DNA from: an uncultured Rothia sp.
GTDB lineage: Bacteria > Actinomycetota > Actinomycetes > Actinomycetales > Micrococcaceae
NCBI GenBank assembly: GCA_946222285.1
Contig: CAMIIP010000001.1
Location: 186,001-250,000, forward strand
DNA: 64,000 bases
Direction of reading: 5' to 3'
The translations under genes and the position numbers were made by a program. The notes under the pieces were generated by a model, which ran no database searches, was not told where the DNA came from, and worked only from the letters and a program-made list of their open reading frames with translations. Positions 54,494-63,416 of the stretch are shown here, piece after piece (position 1 is the first letter of the stretch; each line of letters starts with the position of its first letter).

Positions 54494-54525
54494 GTGGCGC
54501 TTCACCGACTGTGGTGAAGCGCCAC
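54494..54525. terminator. Hairpin between convergent genes
   Basis: Perfect 13-bp arms (54494-54506, 54513-54525) with a 6-nt loop, between the ends of the isoprenyl synthase gene and the Rv2175c-like gene. On the minus strand ...AGTTTTGGAAAAA follows, a weak T tract; none on the plus strand. Confidence 0.65.
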
Positions 54526-54542
54526 GCTATCATCTAGAGAAA

Positions 54543-54914
54543 TTACCAGGCAAGTGCAGAGGCACGACGGCGAATCTCGGTCTTTCGACCATTGATGAGG
54601 GCATCGATGGGACGCCCCGGTAGGGATTCATCTTCGGTGTAAAGCCATTCGATTGATTCTTCATCAGAGAAACCGGAATCCTCCAGCACGGTAAGGGTTC
54701 CTTTAAGAGATTCAAGCGGATGGTCGCCATTGATAAACAGCGTGGGCACCTTACGAACACCTGTTTCAGGATCACGCAGAGCCAATAAAGCTTTCTCCGA
54801 GATAAGGGTATGAACCCGGGTTACTTTGAGGTCAAATGCCTCAGCAATATCGGGGATAGTGAGCCATTCGCCCACAAGGTCAAAAATCTGTGCAGTTGAG
54901 TTTTCTTCAGTCAC
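54543..54914 (-). CDS. Rv2175c-family DNA-binding protein
   Basis: A 123-residue winged helix-turn-helix protein: WLTIPDIAEAFDLKVTRVHTLI near residue 17 is the helix-turn-helix, followed by DPETGVRKVPTLFINGD and a C-terminal domain (LTVLEDSGFSDEESIEWLYTEDESLPGRPIDALINGR split over two helices). In Mycobacterium tuberculosis the homologue binds DNA and is phosphorylated by the kinase PknL encoded next to it; here a PknL-like gene is divergent and 125 bp away, so the same pairing is likely. Its target genes are unknown. Confidence 0.9.
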   Translation of the reverse strand: MTEENSTAQIFDLVGEWLTIPDIAEAFDLKVTRVHTLISEKALLALRDPETGVRKVPTLFINGDHPLESLKGTLTVLEDSGFSDEESIEWLYTEDESLPGRPIDALINGRKTEIRRRASALAW

Positions 54915-55039
54915 ATCTACGAGTTTGCCAGAAAGTTCTCGCTTTTGACGAGCTTTGAGGCTAAACTCATCACCCCAGAATTTTCCGTTTTCTCGTCCCC
55001 AAGAACTTTTCAGCTTTTTCCCCTACTATCTATAGGGAT

Positions 55040-56536
55040 ATGAGCGAGAAGAATACACAGTCCTGGCTAACCGGTGAAATTTTTGATGGCCACTTTGAGG
55101 TGGGTCACCTCATCGCGCGCGGTGGTATGGCAGAGGTCTACCATGGGATCGATTTGTGGTCCAATAATCCGGTTGCCGTTAAGGTACTCTCACCCGTTCT
55201 CTCTACCGATCCGTCTCAACAACAGAAGTTTTTTCGTGAAGAACGCTCGCTACGGCAGATTAGTCACAAGCATGTAGTGGGAGTAGTCGGTTCTGGAACC
55301 CAAAAGGTTCAAGGGCAGGAACTCATGTTCATCGTCTTAGATTACGTTCACGGTAGCACCCTGCAACAGTTGTTGAGCCTACGCCCCATTCTCTCGGTTC
55401 AGGAGAGCCTAGAAATCATTATTCCAGCTGTCGAAGGTCTCTCCGAAGTTCACGCCCACCGTTTTATTCACCGAGATATAAAGCCCAGCAATATTCTTCT
55501 CTCTTCTGTAGAACGCTCTACAAAACTCACAGATTTTGGTCTAACCCGTAGAACTGATCAATCGTGGACAGGCGAACTTATGGGAACTCCTGCCTATGTC
55601 GCTCCCGAAATAGTTGACCCGCAGGCTTCAGTTGGACCCGGTGTCGATATTTTTGCCATCGGAATAGTAATGTTTCGGATGCTAGCAGGGCGACTTCCCT
55701 TTAGCGGTATGAACGATGACCAACAAATCATCTACCACAATGTCAATACAGAAATTCCCTCCCTAACCCAGTTTGCCCCGGGCACAGATGCCGATTTAGT
55801 GGGCGTTGTTAAATGGTGTACCCGTAAGCAGGCGAGCGCACGTCCGGCAGATGCTACGGAACTTTTTGAAGTACTCCAGGCTATCCGCCAACGACTCAGC
55901 TTTGAAGAACTTAACTATCGTACCGATCTTGCGGATGCCCCACGCACTACTCTGTGGGAAGACGTGGAACACATTGCTGAGCGAACGGGTGCTACCCGGC
56001 TTTTAGAGCGGACTTCAGTGAGCACCTTTGACTCAGTTGAGAACGAAATTGAAGATTCAGATTCCCTCGCAGATGAGCACTCCGCACCTGAGTTTTATGA
56101 GCCCAAAGCCATTTCGGGCGTGGGACCCGCACCTGCCCCAGCGTATTACTCTCCTCCTCAAGAAGATTTATGGGAGGAGGATTTCTCTCCTACCATTACT
56201 GATCATTCAGATCCCGGACGGTTTGCACCAATTTCTGCTTCCTATCGCCGAAAGAAGTCAGAAGAAAATTATCCGGTTCAGAACACCCATACCCCCGCCA
56301 ATTATCAGGATGAAACCAGTACACAGGTATCCCGAGCCTCAGGTTCTTCTGTTCGGCAGGCTCCTCAACCGTGGCAACAGATACCCTCCGCGCCCACCAT
56401 CGTTCTGGTTATTATTGGGGTTTTGTTATCGCTGACGATGGCGGGCTTCTTCGGCTGGCTTCTAGCGCAGAGCGTTCTTCAATCCGCATGGTTTACAAGC
56501 TGGACGGAGTTTCTGGATGGTTTCAAATCCGCCTAA
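55040..56536 (+). CDS. pknL: PknL-like serine/threonine protein kinase
   Basis: Membrane-anchored Hanks-type kinase. 498 residues: kinase domain about 12-285 with the glycine-rich loop LIARGGMAEVYHG near 22, VAVKVLS (ATP lysine), HRFIHRDIKPSNILL near 140 (catalytic Asp), LTDFGLTR near 165, MGTPAYVAPEIVDP near 180 and GVDIFAIGIVMFRMLAGRLP. A Ser/Pro/Glu-rich juxtamembrane region of about 170 residues leads to one membrane helix (about 452-475) and only about 22 external residues, so there is no sensor domain. Synteny with the Rv2175c-like gene and aroG matches PknL of mycobacteria. Confidence 0.92.
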   Translation: MSEKNTQSWLTGEIFDGHFEVGHLIARGGMAEVYHGIDLWSNNPVAVKVLSPVLSTDPSQQQKFFREERSLRQISHKHVVGVVGSGTQKVQGQELMFIVLDYVHGSTLQQLLSLRPILSVQESLEIIIPAVEGLSEVHAHRFIHRDIKPSNILLSSVERSTKLTDFGLTRRTDQSWTGELMGTPAYVAPEIVDPQASVGPGVDIFAIGIVMFRMLAGRLPFSGMNDDQQIIYHNVNTEIPSLTQFAPGTDADLVGVVKWCTRKQASARPADATELFEVLQAIRQRLSFEELNYRTDLADAPRTTLWEDVEHIAERTGATRLLERTSVSTFDSVENEIEDSDSLADEHSAPEFYEPKAISGVGPAPAPAYYSPPQEDLWEEDFSPTITDHSDPGRFAPISASYRRKKSEENYPVQNTHTPANYQDETSTQVSRASGSSVRQAPQPWQQIPSAPTIVLVIIGVLLSLTMAGFFGWLLAQSVLQSAWFTSWTEFLDGFKSA

Positions 56537-56553
56537 ATTCTGAGGTTCTTCTC

Positions 56554-57942
56554 TTAATGACGTGAAAGATACTCAGCCACGAGAAAAGCAATCTCCAAAG
56601 ACTGGCGATGGTTGAGTCGCGGATCGCAGAGGCTCTCATAGCGATCAGCAAATGCTTCTTCATTAATCGGATCGGAACCGCCCAAACATTCTGCGACGTC
56701 ATCGCCTGTCATCTCAACGTGCAAGCCGCCGGGGAATGAGCCCAGCGCCTCGTGCACTTCAAAGAAGCCTTTGACCTCATCTACAACATCGTCAAACCGG
56801 CGAGTTTTGAAGCCTGAAGGTACAGAGATGGTGTTGCCGTGCATGGGGTCGGTTACCCACACAACTTTTGCGCCCTCACGCTGAACGCCTTCGACAAGAG
56901 CCGGAAGATTCTCCCGGATTTTGGATGCGCCCATGCGGGTAATAAAAGTAAGGCGACCAGGTTCACGCTGCGGGTCCAGTTTATCGATGAGGCGCAGCGC
57001 ATCATCGGCCGTTGTCGTGGGGCCGAGTTTCACGCCAATGGGGTTTCGTACCTTTGAGAGGAAATCCACGTGGGCATCTTCCAGTCCGCGGGTTCGCTCC
57101 CCAATCCAGATAAAGTGTCCGGAGGTGTCGTAGGGCTGATTAGTGCGAGAGTCAATACGGGTTAGTGCACGTTCATAGTCCAAGAGTAAGCCCTCATGCC
57201 CCACATATAATTCGGTGGCTTTTAAGGCATCAAAGTCTGCCCCACAGGCTTCCATGAATTTTAGAGCCCGTCCGATATCGGTGGATAAAGATTCATAGCG
57301 AGCGTGAGCTGGGTTAGCTGTAAATCCTCTGTTCCACTGGTGAACCAAACGAAGGTCAGCGAACCCACCGGTAGTGAAAGCGCGAGCCAGATTTAGGGTT
57401 GAAGCTGAGGTATGGTAGCCCCGCAACATCCGCTTGGGGTCGTGGAGGCGTGCTTCTTCCGTAAAATCAAAACCATTGACCATTTCTCCGCGGAAAGTGG
57501 GTAGGGTAACTCCGTCTCGCGTTTCGTCATTAGATGAACGAGGCTTCGAAAATTGACCTGCCATTCGGCCCATTTTGACCACGGGCATCGATGCACCATA
57601 GGTAAGCACTACTGCCATTTGTAGGAGGGTTTTCACACGCGCAGAAATTTTATCTGCAGTAGCACCTTCAAAGGTTTCAGCGCAATCCCCGCCTTGGAGG
57701 AAGAAGGCTTTGCCCTCGGCAACCTGCGCCAAGTTCGTGCGCAAACGATCCACTTCACCCGCGAATACTAGGGGCGGAACAGAAGTCAATTCATCAACAG
57801 TGGATTGATAGTCAGGATGATCGTGCCAGGTTGGTTGTTGGTCAATCGTCAGCTTGCGCCAGTCATCGAGACCGGGGAAATCTTTGGCGGAGTTTGCACT
57901 ACCAGCAAGTCCGTTTTCCAGGGTCTCTTTATCCAATGCCAT
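56554..57942 (-). CDS. aroG: 3-deoxy-7-phosphoheptulonate synthase, class II
   Basis: First step of the shikimate pathway: joins phosphoenolpyruvate and erythrose 4-phosphate. 462 residues of the plant/mycobacterial class II type: FFLQGGDCAETFEG near 78 with the metal Cys, VVKMGRMAGQFSKPRS near 120, HEGLLLDYERALTR near 250, HFIWIGERTRGLEDAHVDFL near 275, GVKLGPTTTADDALRLID near 300, VWVTDPMHGNTISVPSGFKT near 365 and GGLHVEMTGDDVAECLGG near 410. The metal ligands Cys, His, Glu and Asp look complete. The 142 bp before the start hold nothing clear beyond a short inverted repeat. Confidence 0.96.
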   Translation of the reverse strand: MALDKETLENGLAGSANSAKDFPGLDDWRKLTIDQQPTWHDHPDYQSTVDELTSVPPLVFAGEVDRLRTNLAQVAEGKAFFLQGGDCAETFEGATADKISARVKTLLQMAVVLTYGASMPVVKMGRMAGQFSKPRSSNDETRDGVTLPTFRGEMVNGFDFTEEARLHDPKRMLRGYHTSASTLNLARAFTTGGFADLRLVHQWNRGFTANPAHARYESLSTDIGRALKFMEACGADFDALKATELYVGHEGLLLDYERALTRIDSRTNQPYDTSGHFIWIGERTRGLEDAHVDFLSKVRNPIGVKLGPTTTADDALRLIDKLDPQREPGRLTFITRMGASKIRENLPALVEGVQREGAKVVWVTDPMHGNTISVPSGFKTRRFDDVVDEVKGFFEVHEALGSFPGGLHVEMTGDDVAECLGGSDPINEEAFADRYESLCDPRLNHRQSLEIAFLVAEYLSRH

Positions 57943-58084
57943 GAGTGGGGAACTCCTTTTGGGTTAGCAAATATTGTCTTCAGATAGGTCGGCAGGTTCA
58001 GACTACAGTCTAAATATGAGCTTAAATAGTCTCCGCGGATTTTTCACATATTGAGAGATGGAGGATTTTAGACGGGTGGAAGAG

Positions 58085-58828
58085 TTACTTACGGTTTAGC
58101 AAGGTTTCAACGGCCTGATCAGCGGAGATATTCTTTTCTACCATCAGATTTTTTACGTCGGAGGCGTAGAGAGGTACATACTCTTGCTCGCTCAGTTCAC
58201 GGATCGCTTCTGCAATACGATCAGCTACTATACGTTGCACTTTATGTTCTTTGGCTCGCCCCCAGTACTCAGAGAAATCGAGCGGTTCACCGATAACCGT
58301 ACGAATCTCCACTTTCTTACCGTTTTTACGGAGTTTTAGTTTGTTAGTTCCGCTGGGTTGAACATCGTTATTTCCGATTTGACCAATAGGGACGACGGGC
58401 ACGCGCTGGGTTAGAGCCAAACGAGCAACTCCGAGCTTGGGTCGGTAAGCTCGTCCGTCGGGGCTACGGGTTCCCTCGGGGTAAATGCCTAAGTATCCGC
58501 CCTCCTGAAGCTTCTGCGCGCCGCCGTCCAAAGATGCCTGACTTTTCGCTCCTCCCGAACGATCCAGGGGCAGCTGCCCCACAGCGGTAAAGAACCAGCG
58601 CGAAAGCGCACCTTTTGCGCCTTTACCGGTGAAATAGTCAGATTTCGCTAAGAAATAAACCTGTTGGGGCACTGCCAAGGGCAGAAAGATAGAATCGCAA
58701 AAAGCAAGATGGTTTGAAGCCAAGATGGCACCGCTAGCCGGCAAATTTTCAACACCTTCAACTTGCTGATTCACGAGTCGGGACATTAAGGGCCCAACGA
58801 CTGTTTTCTTCAATACCATGTATAGCAT
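58085..58828 (-). CDS. 1-acyl-sn-glycerol-3-phosphate acyltransferase (PlsC family)
   Basis: Acylates lysophosphatidic acid to phosphatidic acid at the membrane, or a related acyl acceptor. 247 residues: SNHLAFCDSIFLPL near 38 (HX4D catalytic motif), YFTGKGAKGALSRWFF, the GQLPLDRSGG loop, LGIYPEGTRSPDGRAYRPKLG near 118 (phosphate binding) and VPVVPIGQIGN near 145. The C-terminal part is hydrophilic. The exact acceptor cannot be read from sequence. Confidence 0.9.
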   Translation of the reverse strand: MLYMVLKKTVVGPLMSRLVNQQVEGVENLPASGAILASNHLAFCDSIFLPLAVPQQVYFLAKSDYFTGKGAKGALSRWFFTAVGQLPLDRSGGAKSQASLDGGAQKLQEGGYLGIYPEGTRSPDGRAYRPKLGVARLALTQRVPVVPIGQIGNNDVQPSGTNKLKLRKNGKKVEIRTVIGEPLDFSEYWGRAKEHKVQRIVADRIAEAIRELSEQEYVPLYASDVKNLMVEKNISADQAVETLLNRK

Positions 58829-59010
58829 GAGAGTTCTCTTCCTCTATTTCCAAGCACGTCACCCAAATTTTACCCTCTATGCCTCTACAATCTGTCCATC
58901 ATCAAAAAACAACTCAAAAACTGCGCTGTGAGCGAGTAAGACAACCGTCGGTCATCTCGGCGTATCTACTCGTGGGACAATAAATGGGTTACCGCTCACA
59001 AAGGATTTCT

Positions 59011-59768
59011 ATGCAAGAATTCATCAACCATGAACCGCTCTCGGTACAGGGCAAACGTACTATTGGTGTGCTTGCCGTTCACGGGTTCACGGGATCGCCG
59101 TGGAGTATGCGCCCGGTTGCCGAATTTTTTGCAGAGCGGAACTATGCAGTTGAATTGGTTCGGTTACCCGGTCATGGAACCCGGTGGGAAGACATGGTTA
59201 ATTTCAGTAGGCATGATTGGCTTGCTGAAGTAGACGCTGCCTATTGGAGATTACGCAGAGCAGGTCACGCCGTTGTGGTCGTTGGTCTATCGATGGGCGG
59301 AATGCTCGCTATTCGCCAATCGGTGCGGCGAGAAGTTGCTGGAACTATTTTGATTAATCCTTTTGTACGAAACCCTACGCCGTTGTTGGGACTTGCAAGA
59401 TTTTTCTCCCGGTTTGTGGCAACAACAGACGGTATCACCTCCGATATTGCGCTTCCTGATGTTGATGAAGGCGGTTACACTCGAGTGCCGTTATCCTCCG
59501 CCGGAGAACTGCACTTGCTCGGTAAAGAAACGCGCCCGCAGTTACCCGCGTTGAAAGGACCGGTACTATATTTCCGTTCCCGCCAAGACCATGTGGTTTC
59601 TGACGAATCACACCATTTTTTCAAAAACAAATCCAGTGCACCGTACAGTTCATAGATCTTAAGCGAAGTTACCACGTGGCAACGCTTGACTATGATGCCC
59701 CTGTGATACTGGAAAATTCTCTACATTTTATCCACACACTCGAAGCTGATATGAAAGGCCACGCGTGA
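59011..59768 (+). pseudogene. Carboxylesterase (alpha/beta hydrolase), frameshifted near its 3' end
   Basis: An Est30-type serine esterase or monoacylglycerol lipase. From ATG 59011 (AAAGGA upstream) the frame shows VLAVHGFTGSPWSM near 28, the nucleophile elbow VVVGLSMGGMLA near 96 and the acid region FRSRQDHVVSDES near 195, then stops early at 59655 after 214 residues. One base lost from a T6 tract (59616-59621) explains this: with T7 the frame continues QKQIQCTVQFIDLKRSYHVA to a TGA at 59766-59768, giving 252 residues, the family length, and restoring the His of SYHVATLDYD, the expected catalytic His. In that frame it overlaps the next gene by GTGA. Sequencing error in the homopolymer is possible. 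Confidence 0.85.
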
Positions 59769-61777
59769 AATACATTTCCGTGCCCGAGGCAGTAGTTTCA
59801 GACCCCGCACAAAACCTCACCAGTATCCTTGAACGGAGAGTCTCCGACTCCACCAACCCCGTGCTTTATAAGGTACAACGTTCTGGCGGGAACTGGGTTC
59901 CCGTTCGCGCCAGTGAGTTCAAAAAACAGGTTGTTGCCCTGGCTAAAGGGTTCATCGCATCGGGACTGAAGCGCGGCGATGTAGTGGGTATTATGAGCCG
60001 CACCCGCTTTGAATGGACTCTCATTGACTTTGCAATCTGGTATGCAGGGCTGATTTCGGTTCCTGTCTATGAGACATCCTCACCGGCGCAGGCTGCCTGG
60101 GCGCTTTCTCATTCCGAAGCCAAGGCTGTTTTTGTAGAAACAGACAAGCTTGCTCAGGTAGTTTCCCAAGGCGAAAAGCATGAAAAAATGGTGCTCGAAA
60201 ATGTGTGGGTTATTGACAATTCCGATATTGCCAAGCTTGGCAAGTTGGGGCAAGGAATCTCCGATGAAGAAGTAGAACAACGACGCTCAGCGGCTAACCT
60301 CGACGATACTGCCTCTATTATTTATACCTCAGGTACAACTGGGCGCCCCAAGGGATGCGTGCTGACCCACGGTAACTTTGTGCGCATGGCAGCCAACGTT
60401 CGCGTCTGCGAACCCAATGTTGCCCGCGAAGGTAACTCCACTATTATTTTCCTACCGCTAGCTCACGTTTTGGCACGTGAAGTACAGATTCTATGCATCG
60501 ATGCCGGAGTGGTAGTGGGGCACTCCCCCGATATTAAAAACCTAACCTCCGATCTTGATTCCTTCAAGCCCAATTTCTTGCTCGTCGTTCCACGCGTTTT
60601 CGAAAAAATCTATGAGGCATCGGTCAGAAAAGCCGAACAGGGCAGCAAAATCAATTCCAAGCTCTTCCACCGTTCGGTTGATGTTGCCTTGAAATGGTCA
60701 AAAGCAAAAATCGCCGGTAGCGTTCCCAGGTATTTGGAACTACAGTATCGCTTCTATGACAAGCTCGTATACTCGCAGTTGCGTAAGGCAATGGGTGGCG
60801 CAGTTCGCTATGCGGTATCCGGCGGCGGCGCTCTTTCACCTCGGTTGGGGCATTTCTTCCACGCCGTCGGTGTGAAAGTCATTGAAGGCTACGGTATGAC
60901 AGAAACAACCGGATCCCTCGCTGTAGGTCGAACCCGCGAGTTTGAGGTGGGCAATGTTGGCCCACTCATTCCCGGTTTCTCTGCCCGGATTGCAGAAGAC
61001 GGCGAACTAGAAGTCTCGGGCATCGGCGTCACCCCCGGCTACTTTAACAACCCCGAAGAAAACAAGATCGCTTTCACCGAAGACGACTGGCTCCGCACCG
61101 GCGATTTGGCCCAACTGGACGAGCGGGGCTTTCTCAAAATCGTCGGGCGTAAGAAAGAAATTATTGTCACCGCCGGCGGAAAGAACGTTATTCCTACCTC
61201 TGCCGAGGAACGGCTCCGTACCAGCCCCATGGTTTCTAACGCCATGCTCGTGGGCGACGAAAAACCCTTCATTGCCGCTCTTGTAACGCTGGACCCAGAT
61301 ACCTTGCCCGATCAGCTTGAACACCTTGGTCTCCCCCGCGATATGTCCGTTTCGGATGCGTCGTCCAATCCCAAGGTACTAGAGACCATCCAGAAGTTTA
61401 TTGACGACGCCAACACCTTTGTTTCCCGTGCTGAATCAATCCGAGAATTCCGTATTCTCAACCGTGATTTCACCGAGGAAGACGGGCACCTGACTCCCTC
61501 GCAGAAAATCAAGCGCCCGGTCATCCTCAAGGAATTTTCTGCCTACGTTGATGACATGTATAACCGCACCAAAGATTCGTTCGCTGAGTCTCGCAAGAAA
61601 CTGCAGGGCTACAACGAGCGACGGGTGGAGAGGGTAGAAGAACGTCGTGCTGATCGAGCCGAGAAACTCGAAGATTTCCGCCAGGAAACCGGCAACAAGC
61701 TCATAGATTTAGGTTCCCAGCTCAAGCAGTATCAGCCCAAAAATCAGCAGAACCCTGAGGATTCGGAGGAGGGGTAA
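59765..61777 (+). CDS. Long-chain acyl-CoA synthetase (FadD15-like)
   Basis: Activates fatty acids to acyl-CoA through an acyl-AMP intermediate. 670 residues: GDVVGIMSRTRFEWTLIDFA near 70, AMP-binding P-loop IIYTSGTTGRPKGCVLTHGN near 185, PRVFEKIYEASVRK near 277, VIEGYGMTETTGSLAVGRTR near 375, TGDLAQLDERGFLKIVGRKK near 443 and the C-terminal catalytic Lys region LTPSQKIKRPVI near 580. The last about 60 residues are Arg/Glu-rich coiled coil. GTG start overlaps the (repaired) esterase stop, so the two genes form an operon for lipid turnover. Confidence 0.94.
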   Translation: MKYISVPEAVVSDPAQNLTSILERRVSDSTNPVLYKVQRSGGNWVPVRASEFKKQVVALAKGFIASGLKRGDVVGIMSRTRFEWTLIDFAIWYAGLISVPVYETSSPAQAAWALSHSEAKAVFVETDKLAQVVSQGEKHEKMVLENVWVIDNSDIAKLGKLGQGISDEEVEQRRSAANLDDTASIIYTSGTTGRPKGCVLTHGNFVRMAANVRVCEPNVAREGNSTIIFLPLAHVLAREVQILCIDAGVVVGHSPDIKNLTSDLDSFKPNFLLVVPRVFEKIYEASVRKAEQGSKINSKLFHRSVDVALKWSKAKIAGSVPRYLELQYRFYDKLVYSQLRKAMGGAVRYAVSGGGALSPRLGHFFHAVGVKVIEGYGMTETTGSLAVGRTREFEVGNVGPLIPGFSARIAEDGELEVSGIGVTPGYFNNPEENKIAFTEDDWLRTGDLAQLDERGFLKIVGRKKEIIVTAGGKNVIPTSAEERLRTSPMVSNAMLVGDEKPFIAALVTLDPDTLPDQLEHLGLPRDMSVSDASSNPKVLETIQKFIDDANTFVSRAESIREFRILNRDFTEEDGHLTPSQKIKRPVILKEFSAYVDDMYNRTKDSFAESRKKLQGYNERRVERVEERRADRAEKLEDFRQETGNKLIDLGSQLKQYQPKNQQNPEDSEEG

Positions 61778-61809
61778 AGAGTTGCTTACGGAGTTTCCGA
61801 AAACCTGAT

Positions 61810-61852
61810 GTAGCGGGGGCAAACTGGCTCGGGGCTGTTTGCCGCCCCCTAC
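61810..61852. terminator. G/C-rich hairpin between convergent genes
   Basis: Arms 61810-61824 and 61837-61852 pair with a one-base bulge around a 12-nt loop, between the acyl-CoA synthetase and mycothione reductase stops. No T run is seen, but the strong stem and position fit a shared terminator. Confidence 0.5.
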
Positions 61853-61879
61853 GTCTGGTTAGCGACTATATCTGCCTCT

Positions 61880-63289
61880 TTATTTGCCGGTCTCCAGTCC
61901 GAGTAGGGCATTTTCCACTACCTCGGTAAGCGCCGGGTGAATCCAGAACTGACCGCGAGCCATCTCGTGAGCCCGAACGCCGAAGCTCATAGCTTGAATC
62001 AGGGGCTGAATCAGCAGGGAGGACTCTTCACCCACCAGGTGAGCGCCGAGCAACTCGCCGGTTTCCTTATTGGCGATAAGCTTGCACAGCCCTACCTGAT
62101 CTTCCATAGCCCAGCCGTAGGCGACGTCGCCAAAGTTCTGCACCTTGACCGCCAGCTCAAAACCTTCTTCCTGGGCCTTCTGCTGTGCTTCTTCTTCGGT
62201 CAAACCAACGGTAGCGATCTGCGGATAGGTAAAGACGGCGGCGGGAACGTAGCGCTCATCTGTTTCCCTCAGAGATTCGGGGTGAGTGAGGTTGTGTTGG
62301 ACGGTGCGTTCTTCAGCGTTGGCAACGTGCTTGAGCAGATAGCGGGAGCTAATATCGCCTAGCGCAAAGATACCCTCTACCGGCTTACCGCCGGAAAGAA
62401 CCCGGTGGTACTGATCGACCTCGATGGCACCGTTCTTTCGCAGATCAAAGTAGCTTCCGGCTTCCAAAGATTCTGAGTTGGGTTTGCGACCTGTGGCAAC
62501 CAAAACCAGATCAGCTTCAACCTTTACGTCTTCGCCGTCATGCTCGAAAACAACCGTTGCGGCGCCGTCCTTGCCGTCTTCAATGCTCTTAAGGGCGTGG
62601 TTAAGGCGCAGATCCCACTGCTTAGCAGCCTCTCGCTTAAAACGCTCCACGATTTCCTGATCGTAGCTACGCAGCAAGGTTTCGCTTCGGTTGGCCTGGA
62701 TGACCTTTGAGCCCAGACCGTTGAATACGTGGGCGAACTCTGCGGCAATAAAGCCGCCGCCAATAACGACGACGCGCTGCGGTAGTTTCTCAATTCGCAT
62801 AACGGTATCGGATGTGTGGACGGCGGCATGGTCAATCCCGGGAACATCCGGTAGCTGATTCTGAGAGCCGGCAGCAATCACGATTTGTTTGCCGCGCAGT
62901 TTCTGGCCTGAGGCGGTTTCGAGTTCGTGGGTGCCGGTAAAGTGAACGTATTCCTGGAAGACGGTAACGTTTTCTAGACCTTCGCGGTAATCCAGACCGC
63001 CCTCAGAAATAGCATCGATACGCTTGAAGATGCGATCGCGCATAGATTTCCAGTCCACCTTGGTTATTTCAGCCTCCACACCTAGTTTTCCGATATGGGT
63101 AGCTTCGACCGCAACGGTGGCCGGGTAAACATACTGTTTGGTGGGTATGCAACCGAAGTTCAGGCAGGTTCCGCCGAAGGTACCGCCGTCAACGATAGCG
63201 ACTCTTTTGCTATCCCATTCTTCATTGATGATGGAATTTCCAGAACCGGAACCGATGATAATGAGGTCGAACTCTTGAATCTCAGACAT
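61880..63289 (-). CDS. mtr: Mycothione reductase
   Basis: FAD-dependent disulfide reductase regenerating mycothiol, the actinobacterial thiol buffer, with NADPH. 469 residues: FAD loop DLIIIGSGSGNSII near 8, redox disulfide GGTCLNFGCIPTKQYVYPAT near 38 (two Cys), NADPH loop VVVIGGGFIAAEFAHVFNGL near 172, VLVATGRKPN near 262, GIFALGDISSRYLLKHVANA near 305 and the C-terminal active-site HPALTEVVENALLGLE near 450. The acidic GSGSGNSIINEEWD start distinguishes it from lipoamide and glutathione reductases. Confidence 0.94.
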   Translation of the reverse strand: MSEIQEFDLIIIGSGSGNSIINEEWDSKRVAIVDGGTFGGTCLNFGCIPTKQYVYPATVAVEATHIGKLGVEAEITKVDWKSMRDRIFKRIDAISEGGLDYREGLENVTVFQEYVHFTGTHELETASGQKLRGKQIVIAAGSQNQLPDVPGIDHAAVHTSDTVMRIEKLPQRVVVIGGGFIAAEFAHVFNGLGSKVIQANRSETLLRSYDQEIVERFKREAAKQWDLRLNHALKSIEDGKDGAATVVFEHDGEDVKVEADLVLVATGRKPNSESLEAGSYFDLRKNGAIEVDQYHRVLSGGKPVEGIFALGDISSRYLLKHVANAEERTVQHNLTHPESLRETDERYVPAAVFTYPQIATVGLTEEEAQQKAQEEGFELAVKVQNFGDVAYGWAMEDQVGLCKLIANKETGELLGAHLVGEESSLLIQPLIQAMSFGVRAHEMARGQFWIHPALTEVVENALLGLETGK

Positions 63290-63416
63290 GCTTGCCCTTT
63301 CAGTTGCTAGCTAGGTTATGCACTATTAAAACAGGTGGACGGCGTGGTTTTATTCCCTACTACGAAGTGGGATCTATGATAAAGCTCAGGAATATCCAGT
63401 GACGTTAAGGGTCTCT

